Under the pieces are notes generated by a model that saw only the letters and a program-made list of their open reading frames with translations, ran no database searches and was not told the DNA's origin. Made by a program: the position numbers and the translations under genes. DNA of 64,000 bases from Flavimaribacter sp024343425 (GTDB lineage: Bacteria > Pseudomonadota > Alphaproteobacteria > Rhizobiales > Rhizobiaceae). This document shows positions 43,774 through 51,873 of this stretch, piece after piece. The stretch spans positions 3,782,001 to 3,846,000 of the forward strand of contig OZ245773.1 in the NCBI GenBank assembly GCA_965227645.1. Reading direction: 5' to 3'. Numbering within the stretch: the stretch's first letter is position 1; every line of letters begins with the position of its first letter.

Positions 43774-45117
43774 GTGCAGCAGTTCACCTTACGAAAAGGT
43801 CTCGATATTCCTGTCCTGGGCGCGCCTGTTCAGGACATCGAAAACGGTCCGCTTGTCAGAACTGTCGCAATCCTGGGAGATGACTATATCGACCTCAAAC
43901 CGAGGATCTCCGTCCAGGAAGGCGATGTCGTCGGCGCGGGATCTCCGGTGCTCGTCCACAAGGATTTGCCGGATGCGATCATCGCGTCTCCGGTGTCCGG
44001 AAGAATCAAGGCGATCAATCGCGGCGCGCGGCGCAGGCTGATCAGCATCGAGATCGAGGTCGATGAGAATGCCGCGCCGCCGGTGGATTTCTCCAGCGTC
44101 GGAGACGTAACAACCGCGGAAGGGCTTGTTGAGCGGCTCTGCGCGGCCGGACTGTGGACCTCTTTCAGAACGCGGCCCTATTCGAAAGTACCCGATCCTT
44201 CCACGCGACCAGCCGCCATCTACGTGACGGCGATGGACACCGAACCCCTGGCCGCCGATCCGGATGTCGTTATCGCAGACTCGGCCGACGATTTCGCGCG
44301 CGGCCTTGCCGCCGTCGCCCAATTGACCGAAGGTCCCGCCTATCTTTGCCAGGCTCCGGGCTCAACACTTCCCGGTTCCGACGCCCCGGGCGTCGAGCCG
44401 GCAATCTTCAGCGGGCCGCATCCTGCCGGACTTGCTGGCACGCATATGCATTTCCTCGAGCCGCCAACCGCCGAAAAGATAGTCTGGACGATCGGCTACC
44501 ATGATGTGATCGTGATCGGACGATTGCTCACCACGGGTCGTTATGACGCATCCCGCGTGATCGCCCTCTGCGGACCGGTTTGCGCCAATCCGCGACTGGT
44601 CCGCACATTGGCCGGCGCATCGATGATCGATCTGGCACATGGTGAATTGCCTCAGAACCTCCCCGTGCGCATGATTTCGGGTTCGATCCTGAGCGGAAGG
44701 GCCGGCGACGGACCCGCCGCCTATCTTGGCCGCTATGCGCGACAGGTCACGCTCATCGAGGAAGATCACAAGCAGATACCCATGGGCTGGATCCGGCCCA
44801 TGCCATCGAAGTTCGCGGTTCAGCCGGTTCTTGGTTCGGCGTTTTCGCGGAAACTGTACGCATTGACCTCCAACCTCAATGGCGGCCGGCGCGCCATGGT
44901 CCCGACAGGCACTTTCGAACAACTCATGCCGCAGGATTTCCTGCCGACGCAATTGCTGCGCGCGCTTCTCGTCATGGATTCGGATCAGGCGCAGGCGCTC
45001 GGCGCGCTCGAACTCGATGAAGAAGATCTCGGACTCGTAGGCTTCGCCTGCCCCGCCAAATACGAATACGGCCTCGCTCTGCGTGATTGCCTGACGAAGA
45101 TCGAGAAGGAGGGCTGA
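43774..45117 (+). CDS. nqrA: Na+-translocating NADH-quinone reductase subunit A
   Basis: This 447-residue soluble subunit is the quinone-side subunit of the sodium-pumping NADH:quinone reductase. Its opening 'VQQFTLRKGLDIPVLGAPVQ' matches NqrA. 'VLVHKDLPDAIIASPVSGRIKAINRGARRRL' and 'GTHMHFLEPPTAEKIVWTIGYHDV' are family-specific (parts: 'SPVSGRIKAI', 'TIGYHDV'). The GTG at 43774 gives the standard length; a longer frame extends upstream but covers the promoter. It begins a six-gene plus-strand operon. Confidence 0.95.
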   Translation: MQQFTLRKGLDIPVLGAPVQDIENGPLVRTVAILGDDYIDLKPRISVQEGDVVGAGSPVLVHKDLPDAIIASPVSGRIKAINRGARRRLISIEIEVDENAAPPVDFSSVGDVTTAEGLVERLCAAGLWTSFRTRPYSKVPDPSTRPAAIYVTAMDTEPLAADPDVVIADSADDFARGLAAVAQLTEGPAYLCQAPGSTLPGSDAPGVEPAIFSGPHPAGLAGTHMHFLEPPTAEKIVWTIGYHDVIVIGRLLTTGRYDASRVIALCGPVCANPRLVRTLAGASMIDLAHGELPQNLPVRMISGSILSGRAGDGPAAYLGRYARQVTLIEEDHKQIPMGWIRPMPSKFAVQPVLGSAFSRKLYALTSNLNGGRRAMVPTGTFEQLMPQDFLPTQLLRALLVMDSDQAQALGALELDEEDLGLVGFACPAKYEYGLALRDCLTKIEKEG

Positions 45118-45121
45118 GGCC

Positions 45122-46321
45122 TTGGGTCTGCGAGATTTCTTCGACCGAATTGAACCCAATTTCCTGAAGGGCGGGAAATGGGAGCGGTTGTTCCCCGTCT
45201 ACGAGATGGTGGAAAGCTTTATCTACACGCCCAAGACGGTGACAACCGTCGCTCCGCACGCGCGCTCATATGTCGATATGAAGCGGATCATGACCTATGT
45301 CGTCCTGTCGACGATCCCGGCGATTATCATGGGGCTGTACAATGTAGGCCTGCAGGTCAACACGGCGATCGGCCTCTATGGCGCTTCCGGCTGGCGCGCC
45401 TCCATCATCGAATTTCTCGGCATAGGTTTCGACCCGGCAAATCCGATCGCCAATTTCCTGCACGGAGCGCTCTACTTCCTGCCGATCTACATCACCACCC
45501 TGGTTGTCGGCGGCCTGTGGGAAGTGCTGTTCGCAACGGTTCGCCGGCACGAGGTCAACGAGGGCTTTCTCGTCACCTCCATGCTCTACGCCCTGATTTT
45601 GCCGCCAAGCACCCCGCTCTGGCAGGTCGCGCTCGGCATTTCCTTTGGCGTTGTGATCGGCAAGGAGATCTTCGGTGGCACGGGAAAGAACTTTCTCAAT
45701 CCGGCGCTTGTCGGACGCGCCTTCCTCTACTTCGCCTATCCCGCCTATATGTCCGGAGACCAGATCTGGACACCGGTGGACGGGTTCTCAGGCGCGACCG
45801 CCCTGTCTGTCTCGGCGTCAGACGGCTACACGGCGCTGATGACCCACGGCGTCACCTGGTTTGACGCGTTCATCGGAACCATCCAGGGCAGCATCGGCGA
45901 GACGTCGACGCTCGCCTGCTTCATCGGACTGGTGTTCCTGCTGATCACCAAAATCGCCAACTGGCGCATGGTGGTTGGTTGTCTGGCCGGGATGATCGGC
46001 CTTTCGACGCTTTTCAATGTAATCGGTTCCGACACAAACCCGATGTTCGCGATGCCCTGGTACTGGCACCTTGTGCTCGGCGGCTACGCCTTCGGCCTGG
46101 TGTTCATGGTCACCGAGCCGGTCTCGGGCTCCCATACCAACCTTGGTCGCTACATTTACGGCGCATTGATCGGGGTCATGGTAGTCATGATCCGGGTGGT
46201 CAACCCCGCCTTTCCGGAGGGCATGATGCTGGCCATCCTGTTCGGCAATGTTTTCGCGCCGCTGATCGATTATTTCGTCGTTCAGGCCAATATCCGCCGG
46301 AGGGCCAGACGCCATGCCTGA
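45122..46321 (+). CDS. nqrB: Na+-translocating NADH-quinone reductase subunit B
   Basis: This 399-residue membrane subunit carries riboflavin and a covalently bound FMN. The start TTG gives 'MGLRDFFDRIEPNFLKGGK', aligning with NqrB starts, and follows AAGGAGG at about 11 bases. About ten helices are predicted. The ApbE flavinylation site 'DGFSGATALS' places FMN on Thr226. It starts five bases after nqrA and overlaps nqrC by eight bases. Confidence 0.95.
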   Translation: MGLRDFFDRIEPNFLKGGKWERLFPVYEMVESFIYTPKTVTTVAPHARSYVDMKRIMTYVVLSTIPAIIMGLYNVGLQVNTAIGLYGASGWRASIIEFLGIGFDPANPIANFLHGALYFLPIYITTLVVGGLWEVLFATVRRHEVNEGFLVTSMLYALILPPSTPLWQVALGISFGVVIGKEIFGGTGKNFLNPALVGRAFLYFAYPAYMSGDQIWTPVDGFSGATALSVSASDGYTALMTHGVTWFDAFIGTIQGSIGETSTLACFIGLVFLLITKIANWRMVVGCLAGMIGLSTLFNVIGSDTNPMFAMPWYWHLVLGGYAFGLVFMVTEPVSGSHTNLGRYIYGALIGVMVVMIRVVNPAFPEGMMLAILFGNVFAPLIDYFVVQANIRRRARRHA

Positions 46322-47123
46322 TCAACCGGAAACCCGCAAGGGCCTCATTCGCCGCTTCCTGGACATGTCGCCCGATTCGGCGCCGAAAACCGTCTTCGTG
46401 GCGGTCGCGCTTTGCCTTGTCGCGTCGATGATCGTGTCCGCCACCGCCGTTGCGCTCCGGCCGCTACAGGAAGTCAACGCGCTGAAGGACAAACAGGTCA
46501 ACATCCTGCAGGTGGCCGGCATTTACCAGCCTGGCGAAGATGTCGCCGAAGCCTTCGCCGCATTCGAGGCGCATGTGCTGGATCTCGACACGGGGCATTT
46601 CACCGACAAGTTCGATCCCTCTGAGTTCGACGACCGGGCCGCTGCGGACGATCCGGAAACTTCGGTGGAACTGGAGGACGATCCGGCCGGAATCGGCCGG
46701 CAGGCGCGCTACGTGACCGTCTACCTCCTTCGCAACGAAAGCGGCGGCATCGACAAGGTCATTCTGCCGCTTCACGGCTATGGGCTGTGGTCGACGCTTT
46801 ACGGATATATCGCTGTCGAAAATGACGGCAATACGATCTACGGATTGCAGTTCTACGATCACGCGGAAACGCCCGGGCTCGGCGCCGAGGTGGACAATCC
46901 ACGCTGGAAAGCCCTTTGGAGCGGCAAGAAGCTTGCCGATGAAAACGGCGATCTGCAGATTACGGTGGCGAAAACCCCGCCCCCGGCCGGGCGGGAATAT
47001 TATGTCGACGCCTTGTCCGGCGCGACGCTTACCTCGCGCGGCGTGGACGCGCTGGTTCGGTTCTGGCTTGGCGAACGGGGCTACGGGCCTTTCCTTGAAA
47101 ATCTGAAGGCAGGAGACATCTGA
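46314..47123 (+). CDS. nqrC: Na+-translocating NADH-quinone reductase subunit C
   Basis: This 269-residue subunit has one N-terminal membrane helix (about 27-48) and a periplasmic FMN-binding domain. 'YVDALSGATLTSRGVDALV' is the flavinylation motif, with Thr238 as the FMN acceptor. 'GLQFYDHAETPGLGAEVDNPRWKALW' is conserved in FMN_bind proteins (parts: 'HAETPGLGAEV'). It overlaps nqrB, and its TGA shares one base with the nqrD start. Confidence 0.95.
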   Translation: MPDQPETRKGLIRRFLDMSPDSAPKTVFVAVALCLVASMIVSATAVALRPLQEVNALKDKQVNILQVAGIYQPGEDVAEAFAAFEAHVLDLDTGHFTDKFDPSEFDDRAAADDPETSVELEDDPAGIGRQARYVTVYLLRNESGGIDKVILPLHGYGLWSTLYGYIAVENDGNTIYGLQFYDHAETPGLGAEVDNPRWKALWSGKKLADENGDLQITVAKTPPPAGREYYVDALSGATLTSRGVDALVRFWLGERGYGPFLENLKAGDI

Positions 47124-47776
47124 TGGCGCAGACGAGACGCACGTTGTTGATAGACCCGCTGGTCGACAACAACCCGATCACCTTGCAGGTCCTCGGCATC
47201 TGTTCGGCGTTGGCGGTGACGTCCTCTCTGAAGGTTTCGATGGTCATGGCCATCGCCGTCACGCTGGTGACCGGTTTCTCCTCGATGTTCATCTCCGTGT
47301 TGCGCAACCAGATACCAGGCTCGATCCGGATCATCGTGCAGATGGTCATCATTGCGTCGCTGGTAATCGTCGTCGATCAGGTTCTCAAGGCCTACGCCTA
47401 CGACATCTCTAAAACACTATCGGTCTTTGTCGGCCTCATCATCACCAATTGCATCGTGATGGGACGCGCCGAAGCCTTCGCCATGAAAAACCCGCCGATC
47501 GAGTCCTTCGTCGACGGCGTCGGAAACGGGCTTGGTTACGGACTGATCCTGATGCTGGTGGGGACCGTTCGCGAACTCTTCGGCGCAGGCAGCCTGTTCG
47601 GCGTCACCATATTGCAAACGGTCAACAATGGCGGCTGGTACGTGCCCAACGGACTGCTGTTGCTCCCGCCTTCGGCGTTCTTCGTGATCGGCCTTCTGAT
47701 CTGGGGGTTCAGAACCTGGAAGCCTGCACAGGTCGAAAAACGTGAATTCCGTATCCAGACGGTCGAGGCGCATTAA
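47123..47776 (+). CDS. nqrD: Na+-translocating NADH-quinone reductase subunit D
   Basis: This 217-residue subunit has six transmembrane helices. Cys27 in 'LQVLGICSALAVTSS' and Cys110 in 'VGLIITNCIVMGRAEAF' are the expected ligands of the intramembrane iron-sulfur centre shared with NqrE. Length matches the family (about 210). It shares one base with both nqrC and nqrE, so the pump is translated as a tightly coupled unit. Confidence 0.95.
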   Translation: MAQTRRTLLIDPLVDNNPITLQVLGICSALAVTSSLKVSMVMAIAVTLVTGFSSMFISVLRNQIPGSIRIIVQMVIIASLVIVVDQVLKAYAYDISKTLSVFVGLIITNCIVMGRAEAFAMKNPPIESFVDGVGNGLGYGLILMLVGTVRELFGAGSLFGVTILQTVNNGGWYVPNGLLLLPPSAFFVIGLLIWGFRTWKPAQVEKREFRIQTVEAH

Positions 47777-48384
47777 TGGAAGCCCTGATTTCCCTCGCCG
47801 TCAAAGCCATATTCGTCGAGAATATGGCTTTGAGCTTCTTTCTCGGCATGTGCACCTTTCTCGCCGTGTCGAAGAAGATATCGACGGCCATCGGGCTCGG
47901 CATTTCCGTCACGATCGTCCAGGCGATCACGGTTCCTGCGAACAACCTCCTGCTAACCAACCTTCTTAAACCCGGCGCGCTTGCCTGGGCGGGCTTTCCC
48001 GATGTCGATCTGACCTTCCTCGGACTGATCTGTTACATCGGGGTGATCGCGGCCATCGTGCAGATCCTCGAGATGGTCTTGGACAAGTATTTCCCGCCGC
48101 TCTACAACGCGCTGGGCATCTTCCTGCCGCTTATCACGGTGAATTGCGCCATTCTGGGCGGGTCGCTGTTCATGGTGGAGCGCGACTATGACTTCACAGA
48201 GGCTTCCGTCTACGGCGTTGCCTCTGGACTTGGCTGGGCGCTGGCGATCACCGCCATGGCCGGAGTGCGCGAGAAACTGAAATATTCCGACATACCCGAC
48301 GGTCTTCAGGGCCTGGGCATTACCTTCGTCACCGCCGGGCTGATGGCCATGGCGTTCATGTCGTTCAGCGGCGTGAAACTCTGA
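47776..48384 (+). CDS. nqrE: Na+-translocating NADH-quinone reductase subunit E
   Basis: This 202-residue subunit is homologous to NqrD and has six helices. Cys26 in 'FFLGMCTFLAVSKK' and Cys124 in 'LITVNCAILGG' complete the iron centre. Other conserved stretches are 'FVENMALSFFLG' and 'GLGWALAITAMAGVREKLKY'. It is followed after 16 bases by nqrF. Confidence 0.95.
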   Translation: MEALISLAVKAIFVENMALSFFLGMCTFLAVSKKISTAIGLGISVTIVQAITVPANNLLLTNLLKPGALAWAGFPDVDLTFLGLICYIGVIAAIVQILEMVLDKYFPPLYNALGIFLPLITVNCAILGGSLFMVERDYDFTEASVYGVASGLGWALAITAMAGVREKLKYSDIPDGLQGLGITFVTAGLMAMAFMSFSGVKL

Positions 48385-48400
48385 GACGGATCGTATCGAT

Positions 48401-49621
48401 ATGCAGACTTTCACACTCGGCGTCGTACTTTTCACAATCATCGTCCTGGCGCTTGTCACGGTCATCATGCTGGCGCGGTCGAGGCTTGTGTCCACCGGCA
48501 ATGTCAACATCACGATCAACCACGAAAAGACGATCTCGGTTCCGGCCGGCGGCAAGCTTCTGCAAACGCTGTCCGCCGAGAAACTCTTCGTGCCGTCAGC
48601 CTGCGGCGGCGGCGGCACATGCGCGCAATGCCGCGTGCGGGTGCTCTCCGGCGGCGGCTCCATCCTGCCGACCGAGGAGAGCCACATCACGAAACGCGAG
48701 GCCGCGCATGGCGACCGGCTGTCCTGTCAGGTTTCGGTCAAGCAGGACATGGAAGTCGAAGTTCCCGAAGAGGTGTTCGGCGTCAAGAAGTGGCAATGCA
48801 CGGTGCGGTCCAACGACAACGTCGCGACCTTCATCAAGGAACTGGTGCTGGAACTGCCGGAAGGCGAAAACGTGAATTTCAGGGCCGGCGGCTACATCCA
48901 GATCGAAGCGCCCAAACACAAGCTCAGCTACAAGGAATTCGACGTCGGCGAGGAATATCGCGAGGACTGGGACAAGTTCAATCTGTGGCAGTATGAATCG
49001 GTCGTCGACGAGCCGGTCGAACGCGCATATTCCATGGCGAACTACCCCGAAGAAAAGGGCATCATCATGCTGAATGTCCGCATTGCTTCGCCCCCGCCCG
49101 GCTCCGAAGGCATTCCCGCAGGCCTGATGTCGTCCTACATCTTCAATCTCAAGCCCGGTGACAAGGTGACGATCTCTGGCCCGTTCGGCGAGTTCTTCGC
49201 GCGCGATACCGACAAGGAAATGATTTTTGTCGGCGGCGGCGCCGGAATGGCGCCCATGCGCAGCCACATTTTCGACCAGCTGAAACGGCTGAAAACAAAA
49301 CGGAAGATCAGCTTCTGGTACGGCGCGCGCTCCAAGCGCGAGATGTTCTACGTTGAGGATTTCGACGGTCTTGCCGCTGAAAACGACAATTTCGAATGGC
49401 ACGTCGCGCTCTCCGATGCGCTGCCAGACGACAACTGGACCGGTTACACAGGCTTCATCCATAACATTCTCTTGCAGGAATATCTGAAGAACCATCCGGC
49501 GCCGGAAGACTGCGAATATTACATGTGCGGCCCGCCCATCATGAACCAGTCGGTCATCAACATGCTGCTGGAACTGGGTGTCGATCGCGAAGACATCATG
49601 CTCGATGATTTCGGCGGCTGA
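48401..49621 (+). CDS. nqrF: Na+-translocating NADH-quinone reductase subunit F
   Basis: This 406-residue subunit takes electrons from NADH. It has an N-terminal transmembrane helix (about 5-25). A ferredoxin domain follows with cysteines 68, 74, 77 and 109 ('ACGGGGTCAQCRVRV', 'LSCQVSV') holding 2Fe-2S. The C-terminal FAD/NAD domain has 'ERAYSMANYPEEKG' (FAD), 'VGGGAGMAPMRSHI' (NADH) and 'YYMCGPPIMNQSV'. It is the last gene of the nqr operon; a hairpin terminator follows 24 bases later. Confidence 0.96.
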   Translation: MQTFTLGVVLFTIIVLALVTVIMLARSRLVSTGNVNITINHEKTISVPAGGKLLQTLSAEKLFVPSACGGGGTCAQCRVRVLSGGGSILPTEESHITKREAAHGDRLSCQVSVKQDMEVEVPEEVFGVKKWQCTVRSNDNVATFIKELVLELPEGENVNFRAGGYIQIEAPKHKLSYKEFDVGEEYREDWDKFNLWQYESVVDEPVERAYSMANYPEEKGIIMLNVRIASPPPGSEGIPAGLMSSYIFNLKPGDKVTISGPFGEFFARDTDKEMIFVGGGAGMAPMRSHIFDQLKRLKTKRKISFWYGARSKREMFYVEDFDGLAAENDNFEWHVALSDALPDDNWTGYTGFIHNILLQEYLKNHPAPEDCEYYMCGPPIMNQSVINMLLELGVDREDIMLDDFGG

Positions 49622-49644
49622 CGACATCCACCGCAGGACATAAA

Positions 49645-49676
49645 AAAGAGCCGTCCGAAGCTTCAGACGGCTCTTT
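49645..49676. terminator. Bidirectional Rho-independent-type terminator after nqrF
   Basis: An inverted repeat AAAGAGCCGTC / GACGGCTCTTT with an inner GAAGCTTC forms a stem of up to 15 pairs with one mismatch. Read from the minus strand it ends in six T residues, an ideal terminator for the small minus-strand unit from the DUF1127/18-codon region. Read from the plus strand it is followed by TTT and may also end the nqr transcript. Confidence 0.85.
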
Positions 49677-49745
49677 CCAAGCTCTAAGGAGATGGGTCAG
49701 TTAGGGAAAGACCCAATCAGACGTCACAAGGACGAAGGGCTGCCT

Positions 49746-49802
49746 TCAGATCCCGCTACCTCCGATTTTCCTGACTTCAATCTCCAATATCGCTTTAGAC
49801 AT
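49746..49802 (-). CDS. 18-codon reading frame with near-perfect ribosome site
   Basis: The frame encodes MSKAILEIEVRKIGGSGI. It is preceded by AAAGGAGG six to eight bases before the ATG, one of the strongest Shine-Dalgarno sequences in the window. In-frame stop TGA lies 12 codons upstream, with no other start codon, so the peptide cannot be longer. A hairpin at 49828-49844 lies in the 5' leader, another (TGGGTC/GACCCA, 49693-49715) follows the stop, and a U-tract terminator closes the unit. I know no family with this sequence. It could be a genuine microprotein, a leader, or part of a dual-function RNA. Confidence 0.5.
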   Translation of the reverse strand: MSKAILEIEVRKIGGSGI

Positions 49803-49827
49803 TGGACCACCTCCTTTCTGTTGTTGA

Positions 49828-49844
49828 AACCTGAGTCACAGGTT
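49828..49844 (-). other. Hairpin in the leader of the 18-codon frame
   Basis: AACCTG-AGTCA-CAGGTT is a perfect six-pair stem with a five-base loop, 26 bases upstream of the 18-codon frame. Upstream of it on the same strand a CTTGAC hexamer (near 49865) resembles an alphaproteobacterial -35 element. The hairpin may stabilise the transcript or expose the ribosome site. Confidence 0.45.
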
Positions 49845-49897
49845 GCAGGCGCTTCCTGAAATAGTCAAGAGGGTGCGCTGCAATATTGCCTGGGGCG

Positions 49898-50062
49898 CTA
49901 ATCGCACCAGTATTTGTCGTTCACACCCTTGGTGACGCCGATGTCCTTGAGGAGATGCGGCGAAAGTTCGCTCATGCCTCCTTGCGCCTTTCGGGCCGCT
50001 TTCCTGTTGGATCTCGCGGCATTCGGGCGCCGCAGACCGAGAATATCCCTGATACTGTGCAT
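49898..50062 (-). CDS. DUF1127-type small protein
   Basis: This 54-residue protein begins MHSIRDILGLRRPNAARS, is arginine- and lysine-rich in the middle, and ends in 'MSELSPHLLKDIGVTKGVND', the conserved C-terminal helix of DUF1127 proteins ('L-x-x-H-x-L-x-DIG'). Such proteins in alphaproteobacteria can bind RNA and link stress to phosphate or C1 metabolism. AAGGAA lies eight bases before the ATG. It is the first gene of a minus-strand unit that continues to the 18-codon frame and terminator. Confidence 0.75.
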   Translation of the reverse strand: MHSIRDILGLRRPNAARSNRKAARKAQGGMSELSPHLLKDIGVTKGVNDKYWCD

Positions 50063-50569
50063 ATCGCTTTTCCTTCATACAGTGTCGCCGGTTCAGAGAA
50101 GGCGCAAGCAGGACCCAAGGCGCCAGAGCGCCGGTTCACACACTTTCCTTTCGGGATGAGCCGTATTTTGGCTGCACCCGCCGCCTGACCGACAATCCGG
50201 AGCGGTGTCAGGCAGTGGCTGAAAGCCGTTTTGCCTGATGTCCGGACGACTCCGCGATGTTCCTCTCGGCCCGGTGTCCACAAAATCAGAGACGGGGTCG
50301 GACAGCTTTATCGCGGCCAGAGCCCAGATAGGCAGTGCGCCAGTTCATAACAAGGAGCCGGCGACGAATTTTCCGTTCGTGAAAGATCTGTCTACAATCG
50401 TTGAACAGGCAACGATTCCACTTACATAAGATGTGCGACACAAACCCGCCGACCCGGTTATTCCTGCCGCGGATACTTCCGGCGGCGCCGGCAAGCGGAT
50501 ATGGTCGCGCTGCCGGATCAACTCACCAAGGGCCACGGCCACGACAGTGGCCTGCTTCGGAAGGAGCAC
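50063..50569. other. Intergenic region between the DUF1127 gene and cbpA
   Basis: These 507 bases hold divergent promoters. The direct repeat CGCCGGTTCA occurs at 50086-50095 and 50129-50138, 43 bases apart, upstream of the DUF1127 gene. A GGCGC-CAGA-GCGCC hairpin lies at 50119-50132. The cbpA promoter palindrome is listed separately. A 63-codon plus-strand frame from 50238 has no ribosome site or recognisable family and is not called. Confidence 0.5.
50396..50428 (+). promoter_or_regulatory. Promoter with embedded palindrome upstream of cbpA
   Basis: TTGAAC (50401-50406) and TACATA (50423-50428) are separated by 16 bases. The inverted repeat AATCGTTG-N6-CAACGATT (50396-50417) spans the -35 box and spacer, where a repressor or MerR-like regulator would bind. 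The leader would be about 135 bases before cbpA. CbpM, encoded downstream, has a MerR-type fold, but it is known as a CbpA inhibitor rather than a DNA-binding protein. Confidence 0.45.
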
Positions 50570-51511
50570 ATGGATTACAAGGATTATTACAAGGTCCTCG
50601 GCGTCGAACGCGAGGCGACACAGGACGATATCAAGCGCGCCTATCGCAAGCTGGCCCGCAAGTACCATCCTGACGTCAACAAGGAGGCCGACGCCGAATC
50701 CAAATTCAAGGACGCCGGCGAAGCCTACGAAGTTTTGAAGGACCCGGAAAAGCGGGCCGCCTACGATCAGCTCGGCGCCAACTGGCAGGCGGGTCAAGAC
50801 TTCCGTCCGCCGCCAGGCTGGGACAGCGGATTTGAATTCTCGGGCGGCGGATACACGGAAGCCGACCAGGAGGCGTTCAGCGATTTCTTCGAGAGCCTTT
50901 TTGGCCAGGCCCGCTCGGGCAGGCCCCGGCATCACGGAAGCCGGGAGTTCCATGCCCCGGGCCAGGATCATCACGCACGCATAGAGATCGCGTTGAAGGA
51001 CGCCTATGAGGGCGCGACACGGCAGATCGGCTTGCATGCGCCGCAGGTCGACCCGACCGGTCACGTCACCGTCAAGGACCGCACCATCAAGGTCACGATC
51101 CCCAAGGGCATACTTCCAGGACAGCACATCAGGTTGGCCGGGCAAGGCACGCCGGGGATCGGCAAGGGCCGCGCCGGCGATCTGTATCTGGAAGTCGCCT
51201 TCAAGCCGGAGCGCGGATTCAGCATCGACGGGCGCGACGTCTATATGGATCTGCCGATCACGCCCTGGGAGGCGGCGCTGGGCGGCAAGGTCAAGGCTCC
51301 GACGCCGTCAGGTTCCGTAGAACTGAAAATTCCACCCAACGCGCGCTCGGGTCAGAAGCTTCGTCTGAAGGGACGCGGATTGCCGGCGAAACCCGCTGGT
51401 GATCTTTACGCCGTCCTGCAGATTGTCACGCCGCCGGCTGATACGCCTCAGGCGCGCGAAATCTACGAGAAAATGGCGCGTGAACTCGACTTCAATCCGC
51501 GTTCGAAATAG
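50570..51511 (+). CDS. cbpA: DnaJ-family co-chaperone CbpA
   Basis: This 313-residue J-domain protein stimulates the ATPase of DnaK and binds curved DNA in E. coli. The J domain (residues 1-70) has the essential HPD in 'KYHPDVNKEADAE'. A glycine/phenylalanine-rich part follows, then the C-terminal substrate domains ('AYEGATRQIGLHAPQ', 'GKVKAPTPSGSVELKIPPNARSGQKLRLKGRG' in parts: 'LKIPPNARSGQ'). The zinc finger of DnaJ is absent, as in CbpA. GGAAGGAG precedes the ATG at ideal spacing. It is followed by cbpM after 15 bases. Confidence 0.94.
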   Translation: MDYKDYYKVLGVEREATQDDIKRAYRKLARKYHPDVNKEADAESKFKDAGEAYEVLKDPEKRAAYDQLGANWQAGQDFRPPPGWDSGFEFSGGGYTEADQEAFSDFFESLFGQARSGRPRHHGSREFHAPGQDHHARIEIALKDAYEGATRQIGLHAPQVDPTGHVTVKDRTIKVTIPKGILPGQHIRLAGQGTPGIGKGRAGDLYLEVAFKPERGFSIDGRDVYMDLPITPWEAALGGKVKAPTPSGSVELKIPPNARSGQKLRLKGRGLPAKPAGDLYAVLQIVTPPADTPQAREIYEKMARELDFNPRSK

Positions 51512-51526
51512 GGAGGTTAACCGACC

Positions 51527-51832
51527 ATGGCGAAGAAATCGGCGGAAGCCGTCCCATCGGAACTGATCGAAGCGCTGACCCTGGCGGAACTGTGCAGGTC
51601 CTGCAGCGTTCGGGCGGACTGGATCATTGAACTCGTTGAGGAAGGCATTCTGGAGCCGACCGGCCGCGAGCCGTCCGCCTGGCGTTTTACGGCGACCAGC
51701 ATACGCAGGACGCGCACAGCCTGGCGACTGCAGCACGACCTCGGCGTAAACCGTGCAGGCATCGCCGTCGCCCTCAATCTCATGGAGGAACGCGAGCAGC
51801 TTTATATTAGGCTCCAGCGCGGGGAGCGCTGA
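51527..51832 (+). CDS. cbpM: Chaperone modulator CbpM
   Basis: This 101-residue partner protein binds the J domain of CbpA and inhibits it. 'LTLAELCRSCSVRADWIIELVEEGILEPTG' is a MerR-like helix-turn-helix with an acidic pattern, and 'LGVNRAGIAVALNLMEEREQL' forms the C-terminal helices of the family. It is co-transcribed with cbpA, the standard arrangement. GGGAGGT lies just upstream of the ATG. Confidence 0.9.
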   Translation: MAKKSAEAVPSELIEALTLAELCRSCSVRADWIIELVEEGILEPTGREPSAWRFTATSIRRTRTAWRLQHDLGVNRAGIAVALNLMEEREQLYIRLQRGER

Positions 51833-51873
51833 ATTTGCATTGGTGAGTATTCGCTTTTGGGAGCTGTCCCACG

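Noticed and set aside
49746..49802. The 18-codon frame as a RiPP precursor
   Set aside because: No modification enzyme, protease or exporter gene is nearby, and the C-terminal GGSGI lacks cysteine, serine-rich or aromatic core residues usual for such peptides.
49692..49859. A 56-codon plus-strand frame opposite the 18-codon frame
   Set aside because: The AAGGAG directly abuts the ATG, which is too close to function, and the frame runs against the terminator and hairpin logic of the minus strand.
50238..50429. A 63-codon plus-strand frame before cbpA
   Set aside because: No ribosome site, no hydrophobic or domain pattern, and it runs through the cbpA promoter.
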